64,000 nt of DNA from Sapria himalayana (lineage: Eukaryota > Streptophyta > Magnoliopsida > Malpighiales > Rafflesiaceae): the NCBI GenBank assembly GCA_029783825.1, contig JAREIK010001718.1, forward strand, positions 3,352,898 through 3,416,897. Direction: 5' to 3'. The notes under the pieces are model-generated. The model saw only the letters and a program-made list of their open reading frames with translations. It did not search any database and was not told the DNA's origin. This document shows, piece after piece, positions 1 to 11,949 of the stretch. The number at the start of each line of letters is the position of its first letter. Position 1 is the first letter of the stretch. The position numbers and the translations under genes are program-made.

Positions 1-738
1 AGTTGAGTTTTGTTTGAAAACTTATTATGTATTTGGCCATTTGGCCTATTTATTGTATAAACTTATTATATTGTTTTGTAAAGGCCCTAAGAGTATTCTT
101 TTATACAAATCGAACATGTTGGGAGGCATCTTAAATACTATTTTGTATAAATTACTTTACTCTTGTAATAGTTTTTTTTACTTGATGGTTAATTTATTTT
201 TATGATGTTCTATGAAATTTTATCTATTTTAATGATTGAATATGAGAGATCTTAACTTTTTTTTATTTTATTTTGTTTTCATTGAATCTTTGAGGTTGTA
301 AATCGTTTAGATTAGAAAAAACATGAAAAAGAAAAATGAGAGAAGCTACTGGTGACATATCAGCAACATTCTATAGACAAGTGGTTGACCACATGCCGTT
401 GATCCCATGTACAATGGTTGATGGCATCCTCCTCAAACCATCGACCACCCCTATCTATTGAGCTTGAAATATTATTCATAATATATCTTTTTCTTAATTT
501 TTCCATATAAATTCTCTTCTATTGGACCCATAGTTTTAATAAACTTCATTCCCATTTTTTACCTATATTTTATGCGTATATTATGAAATTTGCAAATTTC
601 CACCATTTGAAATAAGAAAATCCCTCACACTCACTTTTTAATTGTTTTAAATCTTTTTAAACTATTTTAATAAAACCTAGTCCATCATGGCTTCTAAGCA
701 GGAGTGCTGAGGGTTATGACACTAAGTATTCTAACTAT
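1..738. other. AT-rich DNA with no recognised gene
   Basis: No coding similarity or repeat structure was recognised. The only open frame (14-205, 63 codons) is low-complexity, rich in Leu, Tyr and Phe, and has no recognisable domain. The stretch ends at the left target duplication of the copia element that starts at 744. Confidence 0.6.
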
Positions 739-743
739 AGTTT

Positions 744-1340
744 TGTTGTATATTATTTATTTTGATTATTTGTTTTGTATAATCAAATTATTTCTGTTTT
801 AATTTTTTCATGTAAGTGTAGGAAACAAAATATTAAGAGGCCGGGAATGCAGCAATAGCACAATAACGGAGGTCCCGCTATCTGGTCAGCTGGCCGAAAA
901 ATTTTTAGAGCAAAGTCTGGCACATCCGAGTGATCCAACCCGCTTTGGTTAATTAAACCAGAAATTGTATTAATATAAATTATATTTATTTTATGTTTTT
1001 TGGGCTGCTATTTTTCTTGTGTGGAATTGTTCATCTCAAGAATTTCTTCTCTCTCTCTCTCTGCGTAATTTTTCGCAACTATTTTTGTGCTGCACATACT
1101 ATAAGCTCTCTGTTTTAGTTATAATTTATAATGCATAAGCATTTTCTGGTGGAAGTAGCTAGTCGTGTTGAACAACTAGTGAACCACGTTATTTCATGCA
1201 TTTTTTTTGTGGTTTTGATTCATTTTTGATTATGCCGTGGTTGGATTAAGGTGGTGGATTGTGTATATATATCATTTATTGTCATTTCTATGTTGTTATC
1301 TTCTTCTGAATCACAATCATGGAAGCACAATTGCCCAACA
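744..1340 (+). repeat. 5' LTR of the copia element
   Basis: Begins TGTTGTATATT and ends TTGCCCAACA, so the TG...CA ends are intact. It aligns along its length with 5494-6090 and both are 597 bp. It contains a CT-microsatellite block near 1047-1062. The AGTTT target duplication lies directly to its left. Confidence 0.93.
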
Positions 1341-1342
1341 AT

Positions 1343-1354
1343 TGGTATCAGAGT
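1343..1354 (+). other. Primer-binding site (tRNA-Met type)
   Basis: TGGTATCAGAGT lies two bases after the 5' LTR. It matches the usual copia primer site TGGTATCAGAGC, complementary to the initiator tRNA-Met 3' end, with one change at the last base. Confidence 0.9.
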
Positions 1355-1448
1355 GGGTTTCATAGATTTTTGAGCAATTATTCTATTTGATTTTGTGATT
1401 TTTCTATAAAAATGATATTCTGTTGAAATGACTTAAACCCTAAACACC

Positions 1449-2293
1449 ATGATCAAGAAATTTAACAGTAGAAATGGGTTTAGTATGTGGCAGATTAAAA
1501 TACGAGCTCATTTAAAGAATTTTGATATCTGGAATCCTCTGGTTCAAGGCATTGGTCCTCATACTACTGCTGCTCTTGGAATAACAAAAGCTGAGGCATG
1601 GAGTCGTGAAGAAAAGGCTCACTCCACCATTCTGTTAAGCTTGTCTGACGAAGTCATTGCTGAGGTAGCAGATAAAGAATCTACTACAGGGTTGTGGCTC
1701 AAGATTGGGTCATTGTATATGACTAAATCATTAACGACCAAGCTTCTGTTGAAGAGGAGACTGTTCACACTAAGGATGTAAGAGGAAACTTCTTTGAAGA
1801 AGCATCTGTATGATTTAAATAACATTCTCATGGACCTTAAACATGTAGATGCTAAGGTTGAAGATGAGGATGTTGCCCTTTTGCTCTTAGTCTTTCTTCC
1901 TACTTCCTATGAGAATTTTATTGAATCTCTCATAGTGGAGAAAGAAAAAATCACCCTAGAAGATGTCAGATCTGCCATACACTCCAGAGAGATGAGACTA
2001 AGGCCTCTATTGAAAGAAAAGATAAATACTCAGTTGGATTGGTGGTGAAAAATAAGAGACCACAATATGTTCAATTCAAGAAGAAGGGAAACAAGCTCTA
2101 TAAAAGGTCAAAGGAGGGTGATATTTGTCACTACTACAAACAAAAGGGGCATTGGAAAATTGAATGCCCGAAAAAGCAAGCAAGGCTGGAACAACAGGGT
2201 CAGCCTAATCCCCCACCTACTGTTGCCATGGCATTTAATAACTTGGATGATGGAGAAGACCTTGTGCTTGTAAACTCCACAATGATCGCATAA
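1449..2293 (+). pseudogene. Copia gag remnant with CCHC zinc knuckle
   Basis: Starts at the ATG at 1449, about 95 bases after the primer site. The N-terminus reads FNSRNGFSMWQIKIRAHL, typical of plant copia gag. The frame stops at 1779-1781, reopens in register to 2048, then a frameshift near 2036-2040 moves the rest into another frame. That last part carries a zinc knuckle, CHYYKQKGHWKIEC, in which the second cysteine is tyrosine. Gag would form the virus-like particle and bind element RNA. The breaks mean no full protein can be made. Confidence 0.88.
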
Positions 2294-2294
2294 T

Positions 2295-3600
2295 CAGACT
2301 CTTGGATCTTGGATACTGGGCATCCTTCCATATAAGTATTCACTTGGAGTGGTTCAGCAAATTTGATATGAAGGAAGCTGACAATGCTGTGTGAAGAACA
2401 TCCAACCATGTAAGGTGGTTGGAATTGGTATAGTGAGACTGAGAATATATGATGGCCAAATAGTCTCACTTTCAAATGTAAGGTATGTTCCTGAAATGAT
2501 AATTAATCTCATTTCTCTTGGTATTTTAGATGATCAATGATGCACAATTAATGGTGGTGAGGGAACACTGAATGTTTACCGAGAAGATGATGTCATACTG
2601 AAGGGGCAGAAAAGTGGAATGCTATACACATTGATAGGTTCCATAGTGACAGGGGCTATTACTATCACATATGGGGAGCCAGCATCTGAAGATGAAGGTG
2701 ACCTTACCAAACTGTGGCACATGTGGCTTACACATATGGAAGAGAAATGTATGAAAATTCTCTCTGATCTTAATCTTTTTGTTGGTCATCGAGTCAGTAA
2801 ATTAAATTTATGTGATCATTTTGTTTTTTGTAAGAAACATAGAACTAAGTTCGGTAAGGCCATACACTATAAAAACAGTATTTTGGATTATATCTATGCT
2901 GACTGTTGGGGCCCTTTTAGAGTCACATCTCTTGGAGGTGCTCGATTTTATTTATGTTTAGTTGATGATTAGTCCAGGATGTCCTGGGTATTCATGATGA
3001 AACATAAATCTGAGACTTTTATAAAGTTTAAGTAGTGGGTTAGCTTAGTGGAAAATCAAACACAAAGGAAGGTTAAATTGTTACGAACAGATAATGGTCT
3101 AGAATTTTGTTCATCTGGATTTGAGGAATTCTGTAAGGATAAAGGTATAGCTAGACACAAAACTTTTAGGGATACTCCTCAGCAAAATGATATTACTAAA
3201 TGAATAAATCAAACTCTTCTGGAAATAACTAGATGTATGCTCTCTCAATCAAGCTTAGGCAAAAAGTTTTGGGCTGAAATTATTAATACAGCATACCATC
3301 TGATAAACAGATCGCCACATAGTGGAATTAATTTTAAAATTCAATTTGAGGTGTTGACTGGTAAACCTACAGATTATTCTAATCTGAAAGTTTTTGGGTG
3401 TGTTGTCTGCTATCATGTAAATGATGGTAAGCTTAAGCCACGAGCAATAAAAGGAATATTTGTAGGATATGGTGATGGAGTCATGGGATTCCATATCTGG
3501 TCACCATTTGAAAAGAGAGTGATTCTTTTTAGGAGTGTCACCTTTTATGAAAGTGTCATCTTAAGAAAAGTACATTGTCATATCTAGTTACATGATGTTC
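2295..3600 (+). pseudogene. Copia protease and integrase remnant
   Basis: The protease active-site region reads SWILDTGHPS just after 2300, keeping the DTG triad. A pre-integrase zinc region follows (LWHMWLTHMEEK, about 2714-2750), where the usual Gly of the family motif is lost. The integrase first acidic residue is in YADCWGP (near 2899) and the second in RTDNGLEF (near 3085). The third-residue block at about 3181-3215 is damaged: the family QQNG is QQND and a TGA follows. The later FWAEIINTAYHLINRSP block is clear at 3269-3320. Stops interrupt the frame, for example at 2970-2972 and 3201-3203. Integrase would insert the cDNA; this copy is inactive. Confidence 0.87.
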
Positions 3601-3914
3601 CTCAAGTTGAACTTAAGGTGAAGCTAAAATCTAAATCTATAGCTCCAAGAAGGATTCATGTTGTCTCTAGACAAATAATAGCTAATCATGAAAATGATGT
3701 TAAGTCTATTACTGAACCTGATCCTAAATCTTCACCTGAAAAGTCTATTGCCTATTGCATTGCAAGAAATAGACCAAGAAGGGTAAATATATGTCCTCCT
3801 CTAAGATTTGGCTTTAATGAATTTGTAGGATTTGCCCTACAAGTTGCTGAAAAGATTGATATTCTTGAGCCATCCTCTTTCAGGAATGTTGTTAGATGTC
3901 ATGAATTTGAGTGA

Positions 3915-5425
3915 TGGTTAGTTGCCATGAATGAAGAGATTGAATCTCTTCATAAGAATGGTACTTGGCTTATTGTACCTAAACCTAAAGGGAGAAAGAT
4001 AATTTCTTACAAATAGATTTTCAAGAAGAAAAATAATGCCTCTATAGCTGGTGGTGTAAAGTTTAAGGCACGTCTAGTTGCAAGAGGGTTTAGTCAGAAA
4101 GAGGGTATTGATTATAATGAGATATTCTTTCTTGTAGTTAAACATACCTCAATCAGGGTGCTTCTAGCATTAGTTGCACATTAGGACCATAAACTTGAGC
4201 AACTAAATGTTAAAACTATATTTCTTCATGAAGATCTGGATGAAGAAATTTATATGAGCCAGCCTGAGGGTTTTGAGGTATCAGGTAAGGAAACCCATGT
4301 GTACAAGCCTATGAAATTCCTTTATGCACTTAAGCAGTCTCCCCGTCAGTAGTACAAGAGATTTGACTATTTCATGATTAGTCATAGATACCGTAGGTGT
4401 GACCATGACTACTGTGTTTATTTTAAAAGGCACAATGATAAGTCATATATCTACTTGCTATTGTATATAGATGATATACTTATTACTGCCAAAAATAAAT
4501 CTAATATTTATGAACCAAAAGATCTCCTTGGTTCTGAATTTGATATGAAAGATCTTGGAGGAGCAAAGTAAATTTTGGGTATGAAAATATTCAGAGATAG
4601 AATTAAAAGAAAATTATTTCTTTCACAGAACAATATATTCAATAAATTCTATCTAGATTTGGAATGGCTTTTTCTAAGCCTCTGTCCATACCATTTGCTT
4701 CTAACCTTCATCTAACATTAGAATTTTCCCCCAACTCTAAATCTGAAAAAGAACAAATATCTAAGGTTTCTTATTCTAGTACAGTCGGGAGCCTCACGTA
4801 TCTTATGGTGTGCACCCGACCTGATATTGCTCATGTAGTAAGGACAGTGAGTAGGTTTATGATAAACCTTGGTCAAGAGCACTGGAAAGCTATTAAGTGG
4901 ATTCTTAGGTATCTAAATGGGACTTCTGATGTTGGTCTGATATTTAGTAATGAATACGAACTCATGCTGGTAGAATATTCTGATTCTGACTATGCAGGAG
5001 ATGTTGATAGTAGTCGATCTAGGACTGGTTATGTCTTCTCTATATGTGGTTCTGTAGTTAGTTGAAAAGCCACATTGTAATCTTCTATTACTTTATCTTC
5101 TACTAAAGCAGAGTATATAATTCTGACTGAAGCTGCTAAGGAAGGGATATGGCTGAAAGCTTTTCTCAAGGACCTTGGTCTTTATGAAGAGGTTGCAATC
5201 ATTTTCTGTGACAACCTCGGTGATATTAGTTTAGCAAAAGACCAAATGCACCATGAGAGGAAAAAGCACATTGATGCGTGATATCATTTCCTTTGATCTG
5301 AAAAGAGGGTACAAGTAAAGAAGATTGGAACTTCTGATAATCTAGCTGACATGTTTACCAAACTAATTACTCTGAATAAGTTAAGACACTATCTTGCCTT
5401 ACTGAACTTATCAAATCAAATGTAG
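3915..5425 (+). pseudogene. Copia reverse transcriptase and RNase H remnant
   Basis: Reverse transcriptase blocks appear in order: [17 protein letters not shown] (about 4066), LEQLNVKTIFLHEDLDEEIYM (about 4195), ALKQSPRQ (about 4327) and the polymerase motif YIDDILI (about 4467). RNase H follows, with YSDSDYAGDVDSSRSRTGY (about 4978), STKAEYI and FCDN. The conserved Trp after SPRQ is a TAG stop at 4350-4352, and the Trp in the RNase H VVSW block is a TGA at 5063-5065. Other stops and a frameshift near 4640-4670 break the frame. The order after integrase confirms copia type. Confidence 0.9.
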
Positions 5426-5478
5426 TCTTATTGGACTAACTATTTATAGAGAGTGTCTCTTTATTTGTATGCAAAATA

Positions 5479-5493
5479 AATTAAGGTGGAGAT
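5479..5493 (+). other. Polypurine tract
   Basis: AATTAAGGTGGAGAT directly abuts the 3' LTR. It resembles the plus-strand primer of plant copia elements. Position and purine content are the evidence. Confidence 0.8.
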
Positions 5494-6090
5494 TATTGTA
5501 TATAATTTGTTTTGATTATCTATTTTGTATAATCAAATTTTTTCTGTTTTAATATTTTCATGTAAGTACATGAAACAATATTTTAAAAGGCTGGGGATGC
5601 TGCAATAGCACAATAACGGAGGTACCGTTGTCTTGTCAGTGATCCGAAGAATTTTTGGAGGAAAGCTTGGCCCATTCGAGTGATCCGACACACTCTGGTT
5701 AATTAAACTAGAAATTGTATTAAAATAAATTATATTTATTTTTTTTGGGCTGCTTTTTTCGTGTGTGGAACTGTTCATCTCTGGAATTTCTTCTCTCTCT
5801 CTCTCTCTCTCTCTTTGTGATTTTTCGTGATTGTTTTTGTGCTGCACATACTATAAGCTTTTTGTTTTGGTTATAATTTGTGATGCATAAGTATTTTCTA
5901 GTGGATGTAGCTAGTCGTGTTGAATGACTAGTGAATCCGATTATTTCGTGCATTTCTATTGTAGTTTTGTTTTATTTTTGATCCTGCCGTAGTAGGATTA
6001 AGGTGGTGGATTGTATATATATCATTTGTTGATGTTTATTTGTTATCCTCTTCTTTTGAATCACAATCATGGAAGCACAATTGCCCAACA
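5494..6090 (+). repeat. 3' LTR of the copia element
   Basis: 597 bp, the same length as the 5' LTR. It starts TATTGTATATA where the 5' copy starts TGTTGTATATT, so the terminal TG has become TA by a G-to-A change. It ends TTGCCCAACA and is followed by the AGTTT target duplication at 6091-6095. The CT microsatellite (5782-5812) is longer than in the 5' copy. Confidence 0.93.
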
Positions 6091-6095
6091 AGTTT

Positions 6096-8480
6096 CAATA
6101 TTTAATTATCTTATATATAATATTTGATCAATTTTGTTTCTCATTAAATATAATACCCATTAAGAATATATTCTATATTTGAACTAAAATAATAAATTAT
6201 TCATAAGCCTATTTTAATTAAAATATTGAATACAAAATTTAATTTGAGAAAGAAAATTATTTATAAAAAGTACTCATTATCTGAAGTCTATAACCTTAAG
6301 GAAAAAAATGGAAAATCCAATAGAAAAAATTCTTTATTAGTATATTTTTCATCTAGAATTTGCATTATCAGTATTCTAACTACATTTTTTTTAAACATTC
6401 TTTATGTCATGTAACAAATGGAAGGTCCCACTTGGCATCAATCCTTGGATGGTCCTTGAGTGTTAACCAATTGTCTGACCCCCACCACCAAGCATTCTCA
6501 TATTATCCACTTTACGTATCTAGGCGTATAGTTTTATACATGGGTCAAGACTTATTCTCATGTCACCCAAATCACGTCCATAGGACTTGAACTCAAGTCT
6601 TTATATTGCCACAACATAATACCAATTGACCTACTATAGATAGGTCACAAGTTTAAATATTATGAGATGTGATATGGGAGGCTTGTTAGTATGTCCTAAC
6701 CCATATGTAAAACCATCTGCCGTAATGGACAATATGAGTATGCACGGTGGTGGAGGCCAGACAACAAGTTAATACTCATAAATCGCCCGGGGATTGAGAT
6801 CGAGTTAGACTCATTGTTTGTTACATATAAATGTATTTATATGTAACAAATGATGCACCCACTATATCTTAGTCCTTAGATATTTTTCAAGTGTTATTTG
6901 GTTGCTCGACCCTCACCAATGGGTATACTCATATTATCCATTTTACCTATCAAGGTACACAATTTTACATATGGGTCAAGACATAATCCATGCCCGGTGG
7001 TGTGGGCTGGAAAACAAATTAATACTCAGGGGTCACCCAAGGACTAAGGTAGAGTGAGGTCCACTATTTATTACTTATATATGTGTTTATATGTAATAAA
7101 TGGTGGCCCCACTCAACCTCAATCCCCGGGTTGTCCTTGATTGTTGACTATTTGCTCGACCCTGACCACCAAACATACTCATATTATCTATTTTTCTTAT
7201 TATGACATATGGTTTTATACATGGGTGAGGACTTATCAACATGCCTCCCATGCAGCATCCCCTAGGATTTCTACTCGTGGCATTTTGTTTATGGTAGGTC
7301 TTGGTCAACTAGTATTATGTTGTAGGAATCAAAGGACTTGAGTTTAAGTCATTATATTTTCACAACATAATACCAGTCAACCTATGTATAAAACCATGCA
7401 CCCTAATTAGCAAAATGAACATGAGTATGCCCGATGGTAGAAACCAGGCAACCGATTAACATCTGAGGGCCGCTCGGGGACTGATGTCGAGTAGGCCCTA
7501 CCATTTGTTACATCTCTTACATGTCATTGCTAATATATTATTAACTCTTTTTTTGCTACTATTATAATATTTATCGACAAATAAGTATGTACTTAATGTA
7601 GCATAATATATTATTCATAATATTATTATAACTAACATATTCAATAATAAGATATATTTGAGAGAGAAATATAATGATAAAAATTACTCAATATCCAAAA
7701 CTTATATCCTTAAAGAAAGAGTCAAATTTTTAAATTATAAAATTTCATTTTTCTAATTTTTTTTTCACCTTGATTTTCAATCATTGGAAGTTTCTAATTA
7801 TATTTATAATAATTATTTGTCATTTCTATTATTTTTTTTTAATTTATTTTTTTACACATATAATATCCATTAATAAATGAATCTATACTTCAACTAACAT
7901 AATATTTTTTTTCATAAGTTTACTTTAATTAAAATATTGAGTAAATAATTAAATTTGAGAGTGACAAAAATAAATTAATAAATATTTATTATTATCTAAA
8001 GACAAAAATCTTAAAGAAACATGCAAAAAATCATATTAAACTTGCATATTAATATATTTCTATACCATGATTTTAAATCAATGTATATATTTTAATTATA
8101 TTTGTGATAATTATTTATCTGATATCAATTTTTTGATGAATTCATTTTTGTTGTGCATACAAGGTTTATGGTATACCTAAACTAATATAACATATTACTC
8201 ATAAAATTATTTTAACTAAGAAATGTGTACCAAATCATAATTTTAGAGAGAGAAAATTAATTTGATAAAAATTAATTATTTTCTAAATGATATAATATTA
8301 AAGAACAAAGACAAAATTTTAAAAACAAACTTAACTATTATAAAATTTTTAGATATAGATTGTGAAATATGGTAAGTATTTTAATAATATTTGTAATAAT
8401 TAATTATCATATATCTAATATTTGATTAATTTATTTTTAGTCACATATACAATATATATCAATAAATTAATCGATAATTA
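6096..8480 (+). repeat. Degenerate tandem array, unit about 290 bp
   Basis: A roughly 290-bp AT-rich unit recurs. A recognisable block like CATAATATATTATTCATAA, followed by TTAATTAAAATATTGA, TTTGAGAGAGAAA and CCTTAAAGAAA, appears near 6190, 7608, 7896 and 8186, with a partial copy from about 8390. Spacing is 288-292 bp between the last full copies and about 300 bp between the first two once the 1.1-kb foldback cluster is removed. No coding potential is seen. It looks like a small diverged satellite or the tandem interior of an unknown element. Confidence 0.68.
6411..7511. mobile_element. Three tandem foldback (MITE-like) units
   Basis: Three units (6411-6824, 6843-7074, 7093-7511) each start GTAACAAATG or GTAATAAATG and end with its inverse (CATTTGTTAC type). 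Each folds on itself: a left arm with CTCGACCCTCACCA and ATACTCATATTATCCA reappears inverted as TGAGTATGC(A/C)CGGTGGTG. Units are joined by 18-base near-palindromic spacers, ATATAAATGTATTTATAT and TTATATATGTGTTTATAT. The loops of units 1 and 3 are also related (shared CACAACATAATACCA). No transposase is present. The cluster interrupts the 290-bp array. The superfamily is not assignable from sequence alone. Confidence 0.75.
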
Positions 8481-8639
8481 AACTATCAATTATCATACGA
8501 AATCACACACTCTCTATTATGGGCAATTTTAAAGTGATTCTTAAATATCATATTGCGTGAGTTTTATTTTGCTAAGAATGTGAAATATATGATAATTGTT
8601 AAGGCAAGGAATTAATAATGCTACATCAAGAAGCAAATG

Positions 8640-11600
8640 CTTATCATTTAATTCTACTAATTCCTAGATATGGAATAGTTTTGAAAGCTATTATTTGGCA
8701 CTCAAACAATCAATTATTTTGGGTTAATTTGTATTGATTCCATGATATGATGAGTTTCACGAATTTGAATGAATAATAGTGAAATTAAATATAATTTGAG
8801 TATTATTGGAGAAATTGGTGAAAAGCTAACTTGGAGGGCAAAATAAGAAAGGAAAAGTCATGATATTTCCAATATCATGACTTTGTTACAATAACACAAG
8901 CCTATTGAGTAGTCATTATTACCTTTCTTGGTCATGACTTTACAAAATAAGTTGTGCTAATTTTTATACAGAATGACTCCACTACCTAGTTATTTAAATT
9001 TTTCAATATGCAATACTTTTTTCATAGTCATGACATCATCTTAGAGTCCTGATGCATTAATACTAAAATATAATTTTAGACATGACTTTATTTTATTATT
9101 TTAACACTTAAGTGCCAACACCGGCAATAGAAATTGTAGTAATTTCCACTACCATGACATATTCATTGCAAAGTCAAGATCATATAACACCAAATAATTT
9201 TTAGTTGTGTCAAAATTTTTGGCCATGATTTTTTACTTTAAAGAGGAACATCCTAGCCACAACATTCTATCTAATTAAATCAGTCACCACATTTTTGCCA
9301 CCATAACTTTATGTTCCACCAAAAAATTATCATTCATAATATTCATATTACCATAACTTTGTGCTTCATAGAGAAATTATCTTAGTTATAATATTATTGC
9401 ATCATGACATTGTGTTTTAGAAAAAAAGTTCATCAATCAAGATATTCTTTTTCCACTATAACTTTAATACTCTAAAAGAGATTTATAGCAATGATAAAGT
9501 CATGACATCAATATAAAGTTTGTGACTTTTAGCTTGAAAAGTAAAATTATAACTCAATGAAATATCTATAGTATAAGAGTTGAAGTGTCAAATGGGCATG
9601 TGCACAAAGATTTGCCGTCTCGACACAGCCCATCAACCTTACTCATACCTTGATATGGGAAATGGGCTAGCCCAGCTCATTCAAGATGAGCCCATTCGAG
9701 CTGTGGGCCAAAATGAATTGGGCCATTGTGGCCCATTTTTATATGAACCAGCACTTAACAAGCCTAGTCCGACCTTACATGGGTTGTGGGCCAAAATGGG
9801 CTAAATGCGCTAAAAGCCTAAATTAGGAGAAAACTGAATGTAATTATATTTTTACATAAAAATTCATCAACAAGACAAAACTAAAATAAGCTAAAAATTG
9901 CATACTCTTCAAATATACTACTTATTTTAATATATATATATATATATAACAATCAAATTGCATGCGATCATATTTAACAAACTAACTAATAAATACTAAA
10001 ACACATAAATGATATATTTAAAAATACTAAATAATAAGGTAGAAAAAAATAATAATATAAAAAAATGAGCCAGGTGGGCTGGCCTAACCCGTGCCCATTT
10101 GGCCGCCATGCCTATTTGCACCGGACCAAACAACCCAAATTTTATTTGGGCCTTTATTTTTTGAGCCCGACCCTCTAAAATTTAGGGCCAACCCACTCTA
10201 ACTCATCAGGCTCAATCCATATTCCCAGCTCTACTCATACCTGATTTATGCTGGGTTGTACCTAGACTTGCCAGGTTGGGCTGGGTCGTACCTAATTATT
10301 CTAACTAAATTTTTTTTAAAAAAAATCTAGTTGGGTCCTTGGGCTGGTTTACCATGTTGTTAGGCTAGGCACATAAGCCGTGCCTGGCTCAGCACAAACC
10401 ATGGATCATGTTGGCCCAGCACGTGGCCCAGTTCCAAACCATACATAGCCAAACCATGTATGGGTGAACTAGGTCGGGCCTCGGGCCCGGCCCAGGCCGC
10501 TTAGCCCATTTTACACACCTCTATATAAATGGGGACTTAAAGATATTGCCAAAAAGTAGGTGATTCATATTTTGAGCATTCAAAATCCTAGGCATCTTGA
10601 ATTCTAATCACTACTTAGGATCAAATACAAGGTAAACAATGTAATGATTAATTGGAAATAAGATTTGGAACTTAGACCCTCTTGCCAGTTGTGAGTGGGA
10701 ACCTTCAAATTGATAAGATGGCTCATGAAATATCTCACACAAATTCTTTCCTAATGTTTGACTAAATAAGGACCTAAGGTTGATTTATTATATTTGTATA
10801 TGATTATTGAATTTAGATAATATTTAAATGTAGTAATAATATATTTGGAAAGTTGATAGATGTGAATGTTTAAAGTCATGGAACACATATATTATATGTG
10901 TTGGTCATGGCTAGTGGTGATAGGTAAGTCGCAGAACACACTTATGAGATATGACACAAAAGAAATGATAACTTTTCAACTCTTATCCCATTAGATAAAC
11001 TTATGCATAGAAACCTTAAGTTTAATTGATACGTAAAATATCAAAACTTATCATTTCTAACATGGATCCAAAATCTCATTAATACATAAGGATCTAAGGT
11101 TGATTTATTATATTTATATATGATTATTGAGTTTGGATAATATTTAAATATAATAATATGTATGGAAAGCTGATGGGTGTGAATCTTATTAAGAATAGAG
11201 ATTTAATGTTTTTCTATAACATATATTTATGCATGGTATTCATGATGACCGGTGATAAATAAGCCATAGAACACACTCATGAGATGTGACACAAAAAAAT
11301 AATAACTCTTATACTTTATCCCATGAGATACACCTATGCAAAGAAACCTTAAATTTATATAAGTTTAATTGATATGTAGACATCAAAATTTATCAATTGT
11401 AATATGGAACCAAAATCTCATTAAGAGATGGTTTTGATCTAATGAAGTACCACAAATATATAAGTTAAATAAATATTAAAGATGGGCATAAGTCTAGTTA
11501 TTTATTCTATATAAATTGTGTACGAACTTTGAGCAACCAACAATGAACTAACTATTGCTCAAGTTGAGAAAATACACTTGGATTTTGAAAAGGTATATAG

Positions 11601-11940
11601 ACTCTATGGTTGGCTCACATACTTATGCATGATGAGATTTCTTTAATAATTGAGAAATATTTTGCTAATTGTCAAGTGAATGGTAGTTTGATGTGGAAAT
11701 TCCTTTGTGCCCTCTTGGCATACTAGGTGATTATTATCCTTGGATAATCATTATCAAAATGATCCTTTTATAGTTATTCCTTTGGTATTTAACCACCAAA
11801 ACCACATTTGTTTCATTCATAAGCTATTCGAATGTCTACTCTTTTTAGAGAGTAAGTCAATTGCCCCTTTTGATTACTCTGAAAAATATTTTTATTCTGT
11901 GACTTCTAATATTAAATATGTTAAATGATATGGTAATTAT
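8640..11940 (+). repeat. Long Athila-like LTR copy, plus orientation (interrupted)
   Basis: Related to the copies starting near 13656, 34940 and 42565. Shared blocks in order are an AT-rich start, an AAGTCATGATATTTCCAATA-type block, a run of degenerate repeats rich in TCATGAC, then a region with ...TGATAGGTAAGTC and ACACACTCATGAGATGTGAC. The second half is tandemly duplicated: GGTTGATTTATTATATTT occurs near 10776 and again near 11099, about 323 bp apart. A hAT-type element (9576-10523) splits it. Edges are approximate. 11440-11940 is not clearly LTR and is unassigned. Confidence 0.55.
9576..10523. mobile_element. Degenerate non-autonomous hAT-type element
   Basis: The left end AGTGTCAAATGGGC and the right end GCCCATTTTACACACCTCTA are inverse copies of the GAGGTGTCAAA..GGGC ends seen elsewhere in the window. 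The interior is GC-rich at both ends, with repeated GGCCC and GGGCCA words, and AT-rich in the middle (about 9830-10060). No transposase frame is present. The 8-bp target duplication is no longer recognisable (about 4 of 8 bases), so it is an old insertion into the long LTR copy. Confidence 0.62.
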
Positions 11941-11949
11941 AATTTTTGT

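Larger units (their letters stand above)
744..6090 (+). mobile_element. Full-length dead Ty1-copia retrotransposon, Tork/Tnt1-like
   Basis: A 5347-bp element with two 597-bp LTRs. The 5-bp target duplication AGTTT occurs at 739-743 and 6091-6095. A tRNA-Met-type primer site follows the 5' LTR and a purine tract precedes the 3' LTR. Protein order is gag, protease, integrase, reverse transcriptase, RNase H, which defines Ty1-copia rather than Ty3-gypsy. The gag start and the RNase H wording resemble the plant Tork/Tnt1 lineage (from knowledge of the family; not tested by a tree). Stops and frameshifts in every domain make it non-autonomous now. Both LTRs and the target duplication survive, so it is an undisrupted, moderately old insertion. 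It lies at the left edge of an AT-rich tandem repeat array. Confidence 0.93.

Noticed and set aside
5533..5953. Minus-strand frames of 104 and 77 codons in the copia 3' LTR
   Set aside because: They lie in the LTR over the CT microsatellite (giving an Arg-Glu repeat) and lack any domain.
9576..10523. An 8-bp target duplication for this hAT-type element
   Set aside because: ATAGTATA and ATATAAAT agree at only 4 of 8 positions, which is what chance in AT-rich DNA would give.
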